Shown here piece by piece: positions 23,864 through 38,100 of a stretch of 64,000 bases of DNA. The notes below the pieces were generated by a model that saw only the letters and a program-made list of their open reading frames with translations, searched no databases and had not been told where the DNA came from. Position 1 is the stretch's first letter, and every line of letters begins with the position of its first letter. A program made the position numbers and the translations under genes. The DNA lies in contig JACATO010002144.1 of assembly GCA_018389105.1 (NCBI GenBank), forward strand, positions 310,001-374,000. The letters run 5' to 3'. The DNA is from Nautilus pompilius (lineage: Eukaryota > Mollusca > Cephalopoda > Nautilida > Nautilidae).

Positions 23864-24572
23864 TATTTTGACAAGATAATCCTTTTTGGAAGAAACAATG
23901 ATTTTACTTTTGCTTTGGTTTATCTAAGAGGACAAAGCCATTGCGGCTCTTGTAAAACATTCCCCCCCACTTTCCTTTGGGATAAAAAAAAACAGTTAAC
24001 AAAAATAGTTAGCATTTGGAAATCTGACAGAACCTTTTCTTTTTGCAAAAGGGTATTGAAAAAAAAAAAAAGAAATATAAGCAGAAAATCTAAAAGTAAT
24101 TGCTATGTATATAGAATTTTGGTGCCATCATGCTTTACTCTGGTTTGAGTAGAGTGGTATGAAAGACTGCTAATGGGTTCTCTACTACTAGTAAATACTG
24201 CATGCCTGCTATTGTTGTAACTAAAGGTTTTTTCTTTTCTTTTCTGGATTGAGCCTTGCTGATATTTTTCTGCTTCCATTTGGAGTTTCCAGTAAAAATG
24301 TTTTATAAAAGTTAGATTTTAGATTTTTTGCCCACTTAGAACAGTGCCTGAGTTTATTGACTTTAACGATGTTATCGCGTCAGTTTTTATCATCGACAGG
24401 TTTTCTGACAGTCATTCTCTGAATAATGGAGTGTAGATAATAACGATAATCAGAAGTGGGGGGATATAGAATCTGTAAGTACGGGAATAACATTTTGAAG
24501 ATTGGAGAATATGGCATAGTTGTTTTATTTGCACTACTAGGGGGATTGGAATTGGCTGAAATTACTTAAGTA

Positions 24573-25394
24573 CAGTAATACCTTGGTATACAGAGTAGAT
24601 GCATTAGTTTGCATATTGAATAGCTTATAACATTAGTACTATGAAAGTGTGTTCCTAACTTACCATTTCGTAATATCAACACTTCATAACTTACCATTCA
24701 TATTGTAAACAAAGATAATTTATATCGAAATTAATATTTTATTTTTTTTTACTGCGCAGGATTTAAATTTAAAACTGGCATTAAAAAAAAAAAAAAACGT
24801 ATAATATATTTACAAGTACTTGTGTCGTAGCCGTCAAGTTTCATTGCCTAACAAACATCTTAGCTCTGTAAATGCTTTAGGAGAAAGAATGGATGGAAAC
24901 TATTTGTGTGGAGAGCTGACGTGATCCATCGATGACAACAGCATAGGTTGCAGCTTTCTGTCCTCCATTGATAAAGAACAGCAGCAATTTATAAATTCAC
25001 TAAGTTTGGACTGTTGTGCTGAGTGCTTCGTTCTACGAGGCAGAGAATTAGGGGAAGTTGGACGTTAAAGTGGAGAGAGAGAGAGCGAGCCCTTTTGGAA
25101 GCCTGAGGGTTACTGCATATGGCCAGTTACTAGCCCTATTGATTTAGATGCTGTGGATGACTGACAGCTTACGTGATGCAGGGAGGACAGTGGATTTGAT
25201 GGTTCATTTGTGCCTTTATTTGAAACTACATTGCTCAGCGAAAGTGGCTTGATTTATATAACAATTTTATATATAATTTCAATGTATTTTATTTTTTATT
25301 TTTTAGCTTTCTGTGTAAAATAATGGAAAAAATTTAAAAAATTTGTTATGCCAGAACTTTGTATATCAAATATTTGCATATTGAGGTATTACTG
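24573..25394. mobile_element. MITE with Tigger-like ends
   Basis: Begins CAGTAATACCTTGGTATAC and ends, read inverted, CAGTAATACCTCAATATGC, with further loosely matching bases inwards. The 822-bp interior has no transposase. A TA precedes the left end, but TG follows the right end, so the target duplication is no longer exact. It lies in EIF2S1 intron 1, 0.7 kb beyond the Tigger element, but its ends differ, so it was mobilised by a related and not the same transposase. Confidence 0.65.
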
Positions 25395-25863
25395 TGTGTA
25401 AATGATTGAAATGTCTCGAGATCATGTGCAATCATATTATGAATGGCAGAGGTTCTTACGCAAAACAGTAAAATTTATTTCTTCATGTGCAGAATGTGTG
25501 TGGTTGACACACTCATGCACTCAGGCGTTTTCATGTAATATGTGAATGGCCATCTTCGGTTATGAAGGTCAACTATTATAAAGTGAAATTTGAAACTTGT
25601 AGTTCCTCTAGTTTTTAAAATAGTAATGTAAATGATGTTAGTATTGCCACAATAGTACTAGTAAATAATAGGAGGAGATCAACAGGTAGAGAGTGATGAA
25701 GTGCTAGATATCTCTGGTCATGTGAAAGAGTTGTATAAATGTTTTACATGAATTTGTTTTTTTTTGTTACAGATGTTCAAGCTAAGTTAGGGTTTAACAG
25801 ACTTCTGAAGCCTCTCTATAAAATTAACCTGGCTTTTATATATTTGTCAGGTACAAATATAAG

Positions 25864-26101
25864 ATGGGGCTCACTTGTCGGTTCTATAGTCAGAAGTACC
25901 CAGAGGTGGAAGATGTTGTTATGGTGAATGTTCGCTCCATTGCTGAAATGGGTGCCTATGTTCATCTGCTGGAATATAACAATATCGAGGGCATGATCCT
26001 GCTGAGTGAACTCTCACGGAGGCGTATTAGATCGATCAACAAGCTGATCAGGGTGGGTCGGAGCGAGTGTGTTGTGGTGATCAGGGTAGACAAAGACAAA
26101 G
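25864..26101 (+). CDS. EIF2S1: EIF2S1 coding exon 1
   Basis: The exon begins at 25851 (acceptor TATTTGTCAG) with 13 bases of 5' UTR before ATG. It carries the S1 domain and Ser51 and ends AAAG|GTCAGT in phase 1. Confidence 0.96.
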
Positions 26102-29100
26102 GTCAGTAATATTTTTTTACTTTTATTCTTGGAGTGCTGATGAGATTGGAAGGGGAGAAAAAAAAATAGAGGGGAGATTTTACAGAGAGGAAGAGGAAGG
26201 GTTATCTAGAAATTCAGAAGACAGAAAGTTGTAAAACTTGCTGTATTTTTCAGCTGTGTAGGTCAATACTTTTTTTTCCTTCCCGGAAGTCCTTGTACTT
26301 CAAATCAACTTGCCTGTGAAAGAAGGAAAAAGATATGGGAAAATTAGACAATTCGATTTAAATGCCAAAAAATACAGCATTTATAACCAGTTTTTCAAAA
26401 TGAAAAAAAAAATATATATCAGGGCTATTTAAAAAAAAAAACCAGAACAAACAACTATGTTATCTGTGTCATCTACGTGACTTGAAGCATTCTAGGGAGG
26501 CTCACTATTACTGAAAATTCATCTTCTAATATCTCTAATAGAGATCGTTTTCTTATTTATCCTGCAGTTCTAGTGATATATGACATAGTACTGATACATA
26601 AACAAACCTGTCTAAATTTATTTATTTTTTATTAGACCAAACAACAAGCTGCTTGCATTTTGAAACATTAAATTCCATTTAACATTCATTAGATCGATCC
26701 ACTAAACACTTTGAATCAGATTTTTGTCTCTTAATATCATTACTGTTATTGGCCATACCATGTAATTTAGCATCATCTACAAATTTCATAATGTTGTTTG
26801 ATATTGCAATGTGAGTGTCATCTAATATACATATGGACCAGATGTGGCCCATGATCATCTTCAACAAAAATTTCAAGATATTTCTTTATTAGAATTATAT
26901 GCCTCTCTCCCGTTAGAATGTTTTCCACGAATGATCCAATTTGCTAGAAAACTCCTCAATCCTTGGCAGTACCTATAAATGTGAGCAGCTATTTTCAAGA
27001 ATGAAATTCATCAAATCAAAAACAAGATCAGGATTGACAGATATGCATGCATTTAGAAAGCAACTTGAGAGTTGCAACAACTTCTATTCCTGCAAACCTT
27101 GAAAATTTATTAAAAGATTCTCAAGCTCAAGTATCTCACTAACTGTAAGTACATATTTCTATTAACTTTTGTTTCTGTATATTATATATATATAATATTA
27201 TTATGGCATTTGATGAATGTTGATTAGATATATGACTATATAATTTCTAAATATTTTTATTTATTTATTTATATATTATACCCATTGTTGCAATTTTATT
27301 ATTTATTTTATGCTATGAGTCACGACCTTATGTAAATTTGGCATCTTTTAGTGGTGTGACCCGAATCAGGATGGACAAAGTCTTGTATGGCCTGCTGAAC
27401 AAAAAAGGTTGCCTATGCCTGATCTAATACGCATTTAACAGAAAAAAGAGGCCCAAGAACCAAACCTTGAAGCACCCCCCCCAGTGATTGTCAAAATCTC
27501 AAATGTATTGCTCTCTAGAAATAAAACTGTTGTGTAAATATTCAAATAGTCAGGATGGCAGCATGTGTAGCATGCTGGCTTGCTTGGCAACCTAGTGTAG
27601 CGCACTTTCTTTTTGCTCTTCACATCAGTCTGTTTTCGTTGGTTTGCTGCAAGCAGTTTGGTTTTTTCCTATAGCTAAACCAGGGGTGGGGAACCTTTTT
27701 CCTATCAAGGGCCATTTGGATACCTATAACATCATTCGTGGGCCATACAAAATTATCATCTTAAAAAATCAATCTGCTTTTTTTGGTCATGCATTTAACT
27801 CACCCTTAATGCGATGGCTGGAACTGCTTCTCTTTGGTGAGGCGTGTGATGTCAACTGGTATTGATGATGTTGCTACTCGCAACTGCTTTTCCAGCTTTG
27901 TGTTGGTCAGTCTGGAGTGCAGTCGACTTGAACGCAGATGTATATTTCAGTACATGTCTCCTCAGAGTGGGAAAATCATCAGCGCTTATGTAATGTCTAT
28001 AGAACTCAAGCAGTGGGAGGATCATCACTTTGCAGCTGAATTATTTCGTGTTATAGGTTATCAGGCGCATCAGCTGGTTCCACATTAAATGGTGTAGCAA
28101 AGATGTTCAACTCCTGTTTACTTTTCACGTCCTGAAATCTTTCACTAAATGCTTGAATTAGTTTCGCGCATTCACCAGCATATTCAGATGTCGTAGAATG
28201 CTTTTGTCCTTGCAGAGTGGGGAAATGCACATTGTTACTCCTTTTGAGTTGCACTTTCCATAGCTTTAATTTAGCTTTAAATGATTTCATGTTTGAAAGC
28301 AGAGAGCTGAGAAGCTGGTTGGGGCCCTGCAGCTTGATGTTCAGCTCTGAGAGGTACTTGGTAATGTCAACCATGAATGCTAGATCACACAGCCACTTGC
28401 TATCGCTGAGTTCTGCAACAGGTCTTCCCTTCATCTCCATGAATTGCTTGACTTCATCCCGCAGTTCGTAAAACTGCATGAGCATGTTCCCACGACTCAG
28501 CAACAACTATGCACAGAGACTTTCTTGATGTATGATGCAGTGGCATACAATTAAATCACTTGGATCAAGACTGAGATGATTCAGTTCTTTTTTAACAAAT
28601 GCAATTAACCCCTTTTGCGAGCCAACAATGGCTGGAGCTCCATCTGTAGTAAGGCCACTTAACTTTTCCAATGTTAGCTCATGTTTGTTCATTGCCAAAA
28701 CAAGTGTCTCAAACAAGTCCTTGCCTCTTGTAGTGCCATGCATGACTTCCATTGACAGCAATTCTTCTCGCGTGTCAAACTTGGCAGTTATTCCACGAAC
28801 GAAGATGGCCAGTTGGGCGGTATTTGTTATGTCCGTTGTCTCGTCACAGGCCAGAGAGAAAAATTGGAAATCTCTTGCAGAGTCTTTCAGTGTATTTTTT
28901 AATATCTTGTGCTATGTCAGTAGTCCAATCTGAGACTGTTCTTCAAGAAAAACTAACACTCTGAAACAATTTTACTTGTCTGGTGCTAGCAACTCTGCAG
29001 CGGCAACGATGATGCACTCTTTCACAAACTGTCCCTTTGAATGAGGCTTCAGCTTCTTTGTGATTAGCTCGCTCACTACAAAACTCGCCTGAATAACGTT

Positions 29101-32100
29101 TTCTCTGTCACAACACGGTCTCGTGAAAGCGGCGGCTTCTTGTTGTGATTCCAAACTCCGCTGAAGAGCATTGATTTTATCCAGATGCATTTGTCCTCCA
29201 AACTCATTGAGTTTAGCATGTTTTGAGCTGTAATGACACTCCAGATTGGCTTTTGTTGTTATTGCTGCTGCTGCTGTTGTTGTTGAGCGAGTTGGACTTC
29301 CGAACAAGGCTCTTTTTCAATGGCATTGCATCCTGTAAAGACAAGTGACCTGTTCTCTGTTGAGTCATCCTTGTGATTGAGAGACGTTCGTCAAGCCGAC
29401 AAGCGGCCCGGTCCACCCAACACAGGGTGGCCCCAAGGACCTGGGAGGTTGCTCTCGCGTCAGGCTGTCATTACTGCTAACGCATCCCCGCAAACTAGGC
29501 GCACAGGTTTGCCTTTCACTTCAACAAAAAATAATTGTTTGTCCATTTCTCTTGGAAAGCTCGACATTCCGCATCAACTTTTCTTTGCAGTTGCCATCTT
29601 AATTCTGCGCGCCAGAAATTTTAGAGGGGTGAAGTAACGTACAGGTGCAGTGTGTGCCTGCTGATGCTGGCAGCGCAGAGAAAAACAACCAATCACAATA
29701 CAATTCAAGAAATTTAATTTCATGAGTATGATGCTGCTGCGCTGCCGAGTTAGTTGACATTTAATTAAGTTTGAAATAACCTGTAGCCCAGTACATTAAA
29801 AAAAAAAAAAAAATTATAATTTCATGAATTGCCTCGTGGGCCTGATCAAATGGTCTTGTGGGCCGGACGTTCCCCACCCCTGAGCTAAACAAAGGAGTTC
29901 TTGTGGAGATTTCCCCGAGTATGTGCAGTGTAGGTACTGTGGGTGACTCCCAACTGGTTTGCACTTTAACCACCAAGACAGACGTCACTCTTCCTCTCCT
30001 GTCTTGCTGTCAGAATAACGGTTTACAAATATTGAAATAAGGAACATCCATATAATTATCTCTGTCTAAATTACCCAGTGATATCTTCGAAGAAACACTT
30101 CAGCAAATGAGTTGGGCAAGGTGTTCCACTAGTCGGTCTATAATCACCAGGTTCGCTCCTGTAAATAATGGAGTAACATTGTCCTGTACAGCACACCTAA
30201 TGAGAAGTTAATTTTGATGATCTAGGATGAATGTCATCAGGAGCACCTGCTTTATCTAATTTAAGATGGCTGATCAAAAGGAAACGAAAACTAGATCTAG
30301 AAATACATTACTCCTCATCTCATCGGTGAGGTGGTCATTTATTTTATGGAGGAGCATAGTGTATTGATGGTTGCCAAATTTCAGAAACCCAGTCTAGACC
30401 TCCATAAAAGAAGTCACCCAATAATACATATTTACTTTCATATTAGCACAACACTGAAATAAGTTGTATGCTATCAACATTTGCACATTTAGGACTGTAG
30501 TAAATGGATCCATTAAGAAAGTTAAAGGTACTGGAAATTTTTATCACCATCTACACATTGCCATCAGATTTCTGCAGTTCATATGAAGTAGAAAATAAAT
30601 CATTGGAAACACAAGGGTTAATCTGTTGTGGAAAAAATGCATAACATGTCCACAATGGCATCGCAAATTGATAATAAATTGACAAATGTCAACATTTTAA
30701 TTTAAATTTCTTAATAGTGAGAAGCACTAAAGATTGCCATTTACTAAAAACCAACTGTGACAATCTACAATTTAACAAAGATTATTGATTTTAATTTTTT
30801 GGTAGCAAATGTTGCTGCATTTGTTATCAGTTTTATGTCACTTTTTAGCAGGTCTTGATCCACTAGGCTTGACATTTGTATTCTGGTATATCTATTCCCT
30901 TTAAACGATAGCACAGCATACTGGCATGTTGGCGTAAAGTTAAGCATTTGTTAACAGCCTGTTAGCAGCATATTCTGTCTTAGAATATGGATTGTTTCCG
31001 GCACATCCCTTTTTAAGGGCAGAACCAGTGTGGAGGAGATCGAAGTGCTTGGACCAAGCCCCATGTGACTAGCCAGTGAAGAAGAAGAGTCAAGCAGCCG
31101 TGCCATGTCAAACTGCTGCTGCCTCAAGTGGGTATTAAACTTGGGCTCTCCAGCGCAGCACTTCAGCAATCTAACCATGCCGTCTCTCCCTACAGAAATT
31201 GAGAGAGTATTTAATCTCTTCACGAGTAATACAGTTTTCAACAAACTCTTGCTACTTCATTTCCTTTAGCTTTGTGGCATCCAGATGGGACACAGTTTAT
31301 CATTGTCATTTTACTGCTGGGACGGTTCACCACCATTAGGTTTCTTATGTACTTTTTTGAAAAATTATGTTCACTTTAGCACTCCCTGACTCTTAGATTG
31401 TTAGTAGAAATCCTGGGGTAATTAAAAAAAAACAAACAAGGTTTTAAGTTGGAAGTGACCTGCTGCTAACTATTTGTAATATATACAGAGCCCATGTTGC
31501 ACTTTTCTGAGGCCATCTATCACTTTCGATTATTGGTCAATCCTCCTGTTGAGGACCCTGTTGTATAATGACCACATTTCCTGTTCAGAAGTTCTTTCAC
31601 CAATCTGTCTATGGCCACATCCAAATCTGCAATTGGCTCAAACCAGTGGGAGGACAGTTTTTCTTTTGTCAAAATACAGGCACATTTTTCATCCACTTGT
31701 TTGTTTGTTATTAGCCACCCCCCCTGTTTTCTATCCTCTCTCTCTCCCCCCTCTAAGTATCAGTTTACGCACCACTTTTTATGAAAACAAGTTTTTATAT
31801 TGCCAGGCTATTCAACAGTTGGTGCTGTATACTAAGCCCCCCCTTTTAATGCTGTTTGTTTGATATTCTCTATACAAGTGTTTAATGTACCAAACTGTCT
31901 GCAAAGAACAGTCATTCCAACCAAAGAAAAACAACAAACAAACAAGCTGCTGACGCTTTTGAGGGTTGTATTACTGCACCAAGACTGAGCTAGTGTCCCC
32001 GTTTTCTTTTCAGGCTACATTGATTTGTCAAAGAGAAGGGTTTCACCAGAGGAGGTCGCTAAATGTGAAGAAAAATTTGCCAAAGCAAAAACAGTAAGTA

Positions 32101-35100
32101 GGAACCATTAGGCGTTGTTTCATCAAAGACAGTACTATTAAGGATCTGTGTTGAATGCACGTGCCATGGTTCTGTTCATTTGGTCTGAGCCATTTAACCA
32201 GAAGCTTGCTACTGACCGGCTCTGTGAATGATGGAGATACTGTGATATATTTTTTTTTTGGTCCATTGAACTAACACGCACACGTGCACAGCCCTATTTC
32301 TACATATTGTGATGAACTGCAAAAGATGAATCTTAAAATATTAATTTCATTCCTGTTCTTGTGCAAAATGCCAAGAAATGGTCACATCTGTCCAGGGTCT
32401 GACTGGACATAAATGTAGATGTGCAGATGGGGCCATTTTCATTAAGAAAATCAACATAGCTGGGTACCTAGTGAACCTTTTTTAAAATTATTATACTTAA
32501 CTATTCTTTGATATGACTAGTTATGCTTATTTTACTTGTTTGTTTGAACGTTTAGTTGGTTTAGGAAGAGGATACAGGATTCCCCACAATATTTGCCAGG
32601 GGGGGGGGATCAAAGATCTCTCTGTCACCTAGTCATCTACTTAAATATTTCAATAGTCAAAGCTCAAAACCATTTGTAGACGAAAGCAAACAACATGAAA
32701 ACAAATGAAATAGTACGTACTCCAGATAGATTAAATTATTCCCAAAAATACACATCCATTTTTCTACATACAGCAATTTAGTCATTAAAATAAATAAAAA
32801 CAGGGTTGGCAGCTGCACTTTCTTTTGCAAAATGGATATGATTTGTTTTCTCTCAGTTTTACACTAATCATCTGTTTTGGGGCACTTTCTTGGCCCATAA
32901 GTCTGCGGCTTTCAGTGATCAAGTGAGAAAGACAGCACAGCAGAACATGTGGCTTTAAATTGTCCTGAATCCAGAGGAGAATAAGATAATCTATCCTGAA
33001 TCAAAATCACGTAAACTAGCAGGAGCTTTTCTTGCATCAATTAAAAGAGAGAGGAGAGAGAGAGAAAGGTTGTGAAATGTAAATTCTGTGTGCGTGTGCG
33101 CTATCTGGGGCTCTGACAGACTCAACTTTGTGAAACTCTTATAGTTCCGCTCACCTTTTGTCTGGTTTTACTGCTCTCTGTCATTTACAAAAAAAAATGT
33201 AAAATAAATACATAAGCAAAAAAGAAATAATGCTGTAGGGGTTAACCTGCGTTTAGATTGTTCTGTTTTTCTTCTTTGAGATTGTAGCATCACTGCGTGC
33301 AGTTTGCACCTGTGTTTGTAGGTAACGTACAAAATGAGATCTAGAAATTATCAGGTGATAATTAGAAGCTAACGTTGTTGAAACTAGGAATATTAATTTT
33401 GTTATAATGTGTGTTTCACCTTTCAGGTGAACAGCATTCTGCGGCACGTGGCAGAGCTGTTGGAGTATGAGAATGACGAGCAGTTTGAGGAGATATACAA
33501 AAAGACGGCCTGGTACTTTGATGAGAAGTACAAGAAGCCTGGTGCCTCGTATGAAGCGTTCAAGCTCGCTGTCACGTAGGTAGTGTGGTGCTTGCTCTGC
33601 CCACACCTGAGATATTGTCACCAGCCATTTGTTAGGTCAAAAATAAGAGGAGAGAAGTTTTTTTTTTTTTTTTTTAAAAAAGATAAGGGCAATGCCTGGA
33701 ATTTAAGAGAGAAATCTTTATAAAGGTGAAAATTTGAGGCAGTGTGGTTTTGGTTGGTGTTCCAGAGCCCTAAATGCACACATGCAAGGTTAAAGATGTT
33801 CTGCCATGTCAATTTGGCCACTTCACATTATGCTACTTTGTTGTGGAAAAGGCGAGCAGTTAGTCTGGTGACTCCTTAAAGCACCTGCTTGGCATTGAAT
33901 CAAATTCTGTGTCACCATCTGCTCCACGTTCCCTCCATATTCACGTGAGAGCTTTAATTCTATCTTATTGGCAGGAAGTGGTTTGGCTGTTCGTTAACCA
34001 ACAATTCAGGTGCTTAATTGGATTCACTTGGGGACTTGGAAGTGTTCTTTGATAGGCACCAATTCTGTCTTTTTGCCATGTTAGATACACTCACGTCTTA
34101 CATGCGATCTTGGAAGACAACAGGGTTAACTCTCCTTGATTGGTCTTCTCTAAATCAAGGTGCAAACCGCTGAACCTGGAGTGATCAGAGGAGGCGATGC
34201 TGCCAGATATGTTCTCTGACCAGCCTTTTGGTCGTTTTGCCTCAGTAGGTTTCACAATAATATTTTCCACTGAACCATTAAAAATGTCCGGATCCTTGGT
34301 GAATTATCTCGTTACCCTGAACAGCTTATAACACAAATGGATAAATATTGTGGGATCCGTCTGTTTTTGGCGTGGTGATGTTGCACACTGGTTGCTTGCC
34401 TAGACATCCAGTGTATAAAAAAACAAAAACCTGAACTATGTAATTTACACCCATCTATGGGATGGCCAAATTAACGTGACGGGGCATGTATATGGAGAAA
34501 GGATTACTTATGGCATTTCCCATCACCTTAGTAGTAGCAGAACTAATGAATGAATGAATCTACATTTCAGCAGTTGCTTTACTTTTGTGACCATCGTGAG
34601 GAGACCTGTTTTTTTTTTTTTAAATTTTGCAGCAGATGCCTTATGGTAGAATGTGCGGGTTTGTTTTTCTTTTCTTTTTGAAAAGAACAACAACTTGCCA
34701 GCCATTCGAGTAGACTAACGTGCCATTTATCATGGAGTAATAAGTATAAATGATTGGGTAAAGTTAATAAGGTAGAAGTAAATAAAGGCAGAGAATGGCG
34801 CTGAGCCGTGGACTTGCCTTTTGCCAGAATACCAGTGATGCTGATCAAAGAATGCTGTTGTTGCATTTTTTAATATAAAATGAGTAGAATTGTGATAAGT
34901 GGAAGCAAAACCAGTAATAGTATTCTAGACAGCTTAAGATCAATTTAAAACATCTAAGAATGTGTTGTAGCTCAGTTCTTTTTATGGAAATGTGATTTTA
35001 TCAAATTTCTGCATAACTAAGTATAATAGGGTTAATTAGAATTTAGGTATTGCTTTGATTGACAAGATGATTTTTTGTTTGCTTTTAGTTCTCCAAGTGT

Positions 35101-38100
35101 TTTGAATGAATGTGGTATAGATGATGAGACCAAAACCATACTGCTGCAGAACATCCACCGAAGACTCACACCCCAAGCTGTAAAGATCCGTGCAGGTAGG
35201 CAGTCCACCTGATGTTTTATTATTATTTCTGTTTGCACACACACGTAATTATCCAACATAACGATTAAACATTTGTTTTGTTTGTGCTGCTTCATTCAGA
35301 ACGATATTGCAAAGTGAACATTTATAGTTTTTTTCTTTGTTTCATTACTCAATAGTAGCCATCTCCACAAGAAGTTAGAGGTTCCACAAATGTCAAGACA
35401 ATGCTTAACTGGCTTTAATTGTGCTAAAAGTGGTTATATCCCCATTGCGCTGTTTGGAATGGAAGCCCAATCTGCAGTACTGAGTGCTTTGTGACCTATT
35501 CTGATTAATTGCAAACCCTAGATATTGGGCGGTGTCAGGAAAAGTGAGAAAGTGAACCTTGATGTAATTGTACAACTAACGAATAATAGTTGCTGTCGAT
35601 GACGCAGTTGTCCTGTTGGGTGTGGGTTAGGGTGGGGCCCAGAACACTTAACTAAGGCGATGGTTTGCCCGGGAGGGTAAGAATCCACTAGAAGTCATCT
35701 GATTAGGCAGCAGTAATGCTGGTGAAGGAAAGCACAAAATAGCACCACTGGTTAGATGCCAAAATCCAGTGGGGAACGATGACTAAATAAAGCAAGTAAA
35801 CAAAAGAACAGGGTCTGGGTTTGTTCCCCCTTGGAAACCTCCAAAAATGTGGTTTCTTCTTGCTTTCTTTTGTACCAGTCTGGGAGTGGGTTTTTTCCCA
35901 GCCACCTTGGTTTGCTCAAACTTGGTGGGAATCTTTCAGTATATGTACCAACAAGGAACATCCATAGGTGTTATTGAACAGGGTATCATCACCTGGGATC
36001 ACTTTCGAGGCTTTCAAAAAGTGTACTCTGGTAACCAATTTTTCCTGCCAGCAGGGCTGACTCCTTTAATGTACCTTTTGACTGACCCAAAACCCAAGGA
36101 CTCTTTCTTGTGGAATGTGCAGGAGGCTTTTTTAAATACAGATTTACTGAATAAATAGCTCAACAAATGACATTCATCATTTATTACTTTTAAAGTTATT
36201 CTGTAAATGAAATATTCTCTTAATAAGTAATTTACTTTTTTGTTAAATTAGTTATTTATTTGCATAATTTGTGATGTTGTATTGTGAGTCTTTGGTATTT
36301 TGTTGTATTTTTAATCAGACATTGAAGTAGCTTGCTACAAGTATGAGGGTGTTGATGCAGTTAAAAAAGCTCTGAAGAAGGGACTGGACTTGTCAACTGA
36401 AATGTTACCTATTAAGGTGAGCAGAAAACATTGGAAAATGTTACGTGGTATGCAGAGATCTGACAGTGGAAATCAAATCTGTTTCTTACAGATTCAGGCA
36501 CAAAGAATCAATGCTTAAGGTTTTTTCTGTTTGTTTCTTGTTCTCTAATGCAGTTTTGGCCCTATGAGCATAAAACCCATCAGAACCTAGGTTGAGAGTC
36601 TGGCAGATAAAGGGCTTCAGTCAAATGAGCTTGCTCTTTCTTTGAAAACCCAACACCGATTACTTTGATTAGACACAAATGGGAACAGTTGGTGAAGGGG
36701 AACAAGAAGAATTCATGCTGGTGACCAGTTTTCTTTATCAAGCTCTTGGAAGTAAATGCAGCAGCTGGATCTCTGCCGTATCATCATTTATTATTCAAGG
36801 AAAATAACTTTTCAGGTCTACTGATTTGTGACCCAAAATAGGCGGTGAGAGATCTGAAATTCTAGCCTGAAGAATGCTGTTTATGCCAAGTTTCTGACAG
36901 AAAATTACCATTTTCAAGATTTTAAATTAAGTGAGAATTAGTGATTTTAAAAACCTTTTTAGCATATGTTTACTACTGGTACAGACTGGCTTTGTTTCCT
37001 ATGTGCACGCGCATTTTCTTCATTCATTGTATAAATGGATAATATAATAATGAACTACAGTATTATTATATTCATTCATTTGTCTGTCAGTTTTGTTTCA
37101 AATTCATTTTTTATTTTAAAAAAATTCTTTTTAGATCAATCTTATAGCTCCACCTCTCTACGTGATGACCACGCAGACTCTGGAGCGGTCAGATGGGTTG
37201 GCTGCTCTGAACAGGGCCATTGAGACCATACGTGAGGCCATTGAAGGGATGGGTGGACTTTTTAACATCCATATGGCAGTAAGTGTTGGTAGATTTTGGC
37301 AAATTGCAAACCAGAATTCACCTTTTGATGAAACTGGTCATTTAATTAAGATTTTTCTTAAAAATTCTGTTTTTAAGTTACAACAGTGGCATTAAGACAG
37401 GTGAGAGAGAGAGAGAGAGAGAGATTTGCAAACTTGTCTGAGAGAAAGTTAAGGATTCCTCTAAGCTCTCTCTCTCCAAATTTAAGTATGGATGGCAGCC
37501 ACCATGAAGTCTGTAGAGCTTACATTGAAAGAAAAGGGGGCAAGAAAAAGAAGGCAAAAACTACAGTAACTGAGAAGAATTTGCTATTCTATTGTTCTGG
37601 TCCATACAGTTTCTTAAAAAGCAAATGTGTTCTGGATTTTAAACTGCATCTGTTTTTGTTTTATTGGTTTAGTCTGTGAGTTTTAAATTAAGGAATTTGT
37701 AAACATCTCTCAGCAGAGGTTTGGTGTAAATTTACAGGAAGTATAACTTGAATCCTTATTTGCAATTAAAAAAACCAAACAAAATTGTTATAGTTGTTAA
37801 ATGCAGTAATAGTATTTGGATGGGTTTCACTTGAATGCCTTTACTATTAAATGCGCATAGAGAAAAATAATTCAATTACTTCATTTCAAAGGGTTCAATA
37901 CTGTCTTATTGGGTATTGAACTTTTGAACCAGAGTATTGATGCTAGTTGCACAGCACTGTGTGTGTGTGTGACACACGCAAAACTTTTACACGGTTTACT
38001 TTCTGGGTGAGCTACTTGTGGTGCAAGCTGTCTAAATTTGCTGAAATGAATGATTCAGATAGTCTGGTGTCCATGGAAGGTTTACCTACACCTAAAACTG

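Noticed and set aside
28217..28964. Plus-strand frames across the hAT element
   Set aside because: Antisense shadows of the minus-strand transposase relic.
35847..36158. 103-codon plus-strand frame in an EIF2S1 intron
   Set aside because: It starts within SINE-like sequence, has no homology I recognise and lies inside an intron of a well-supported gene.
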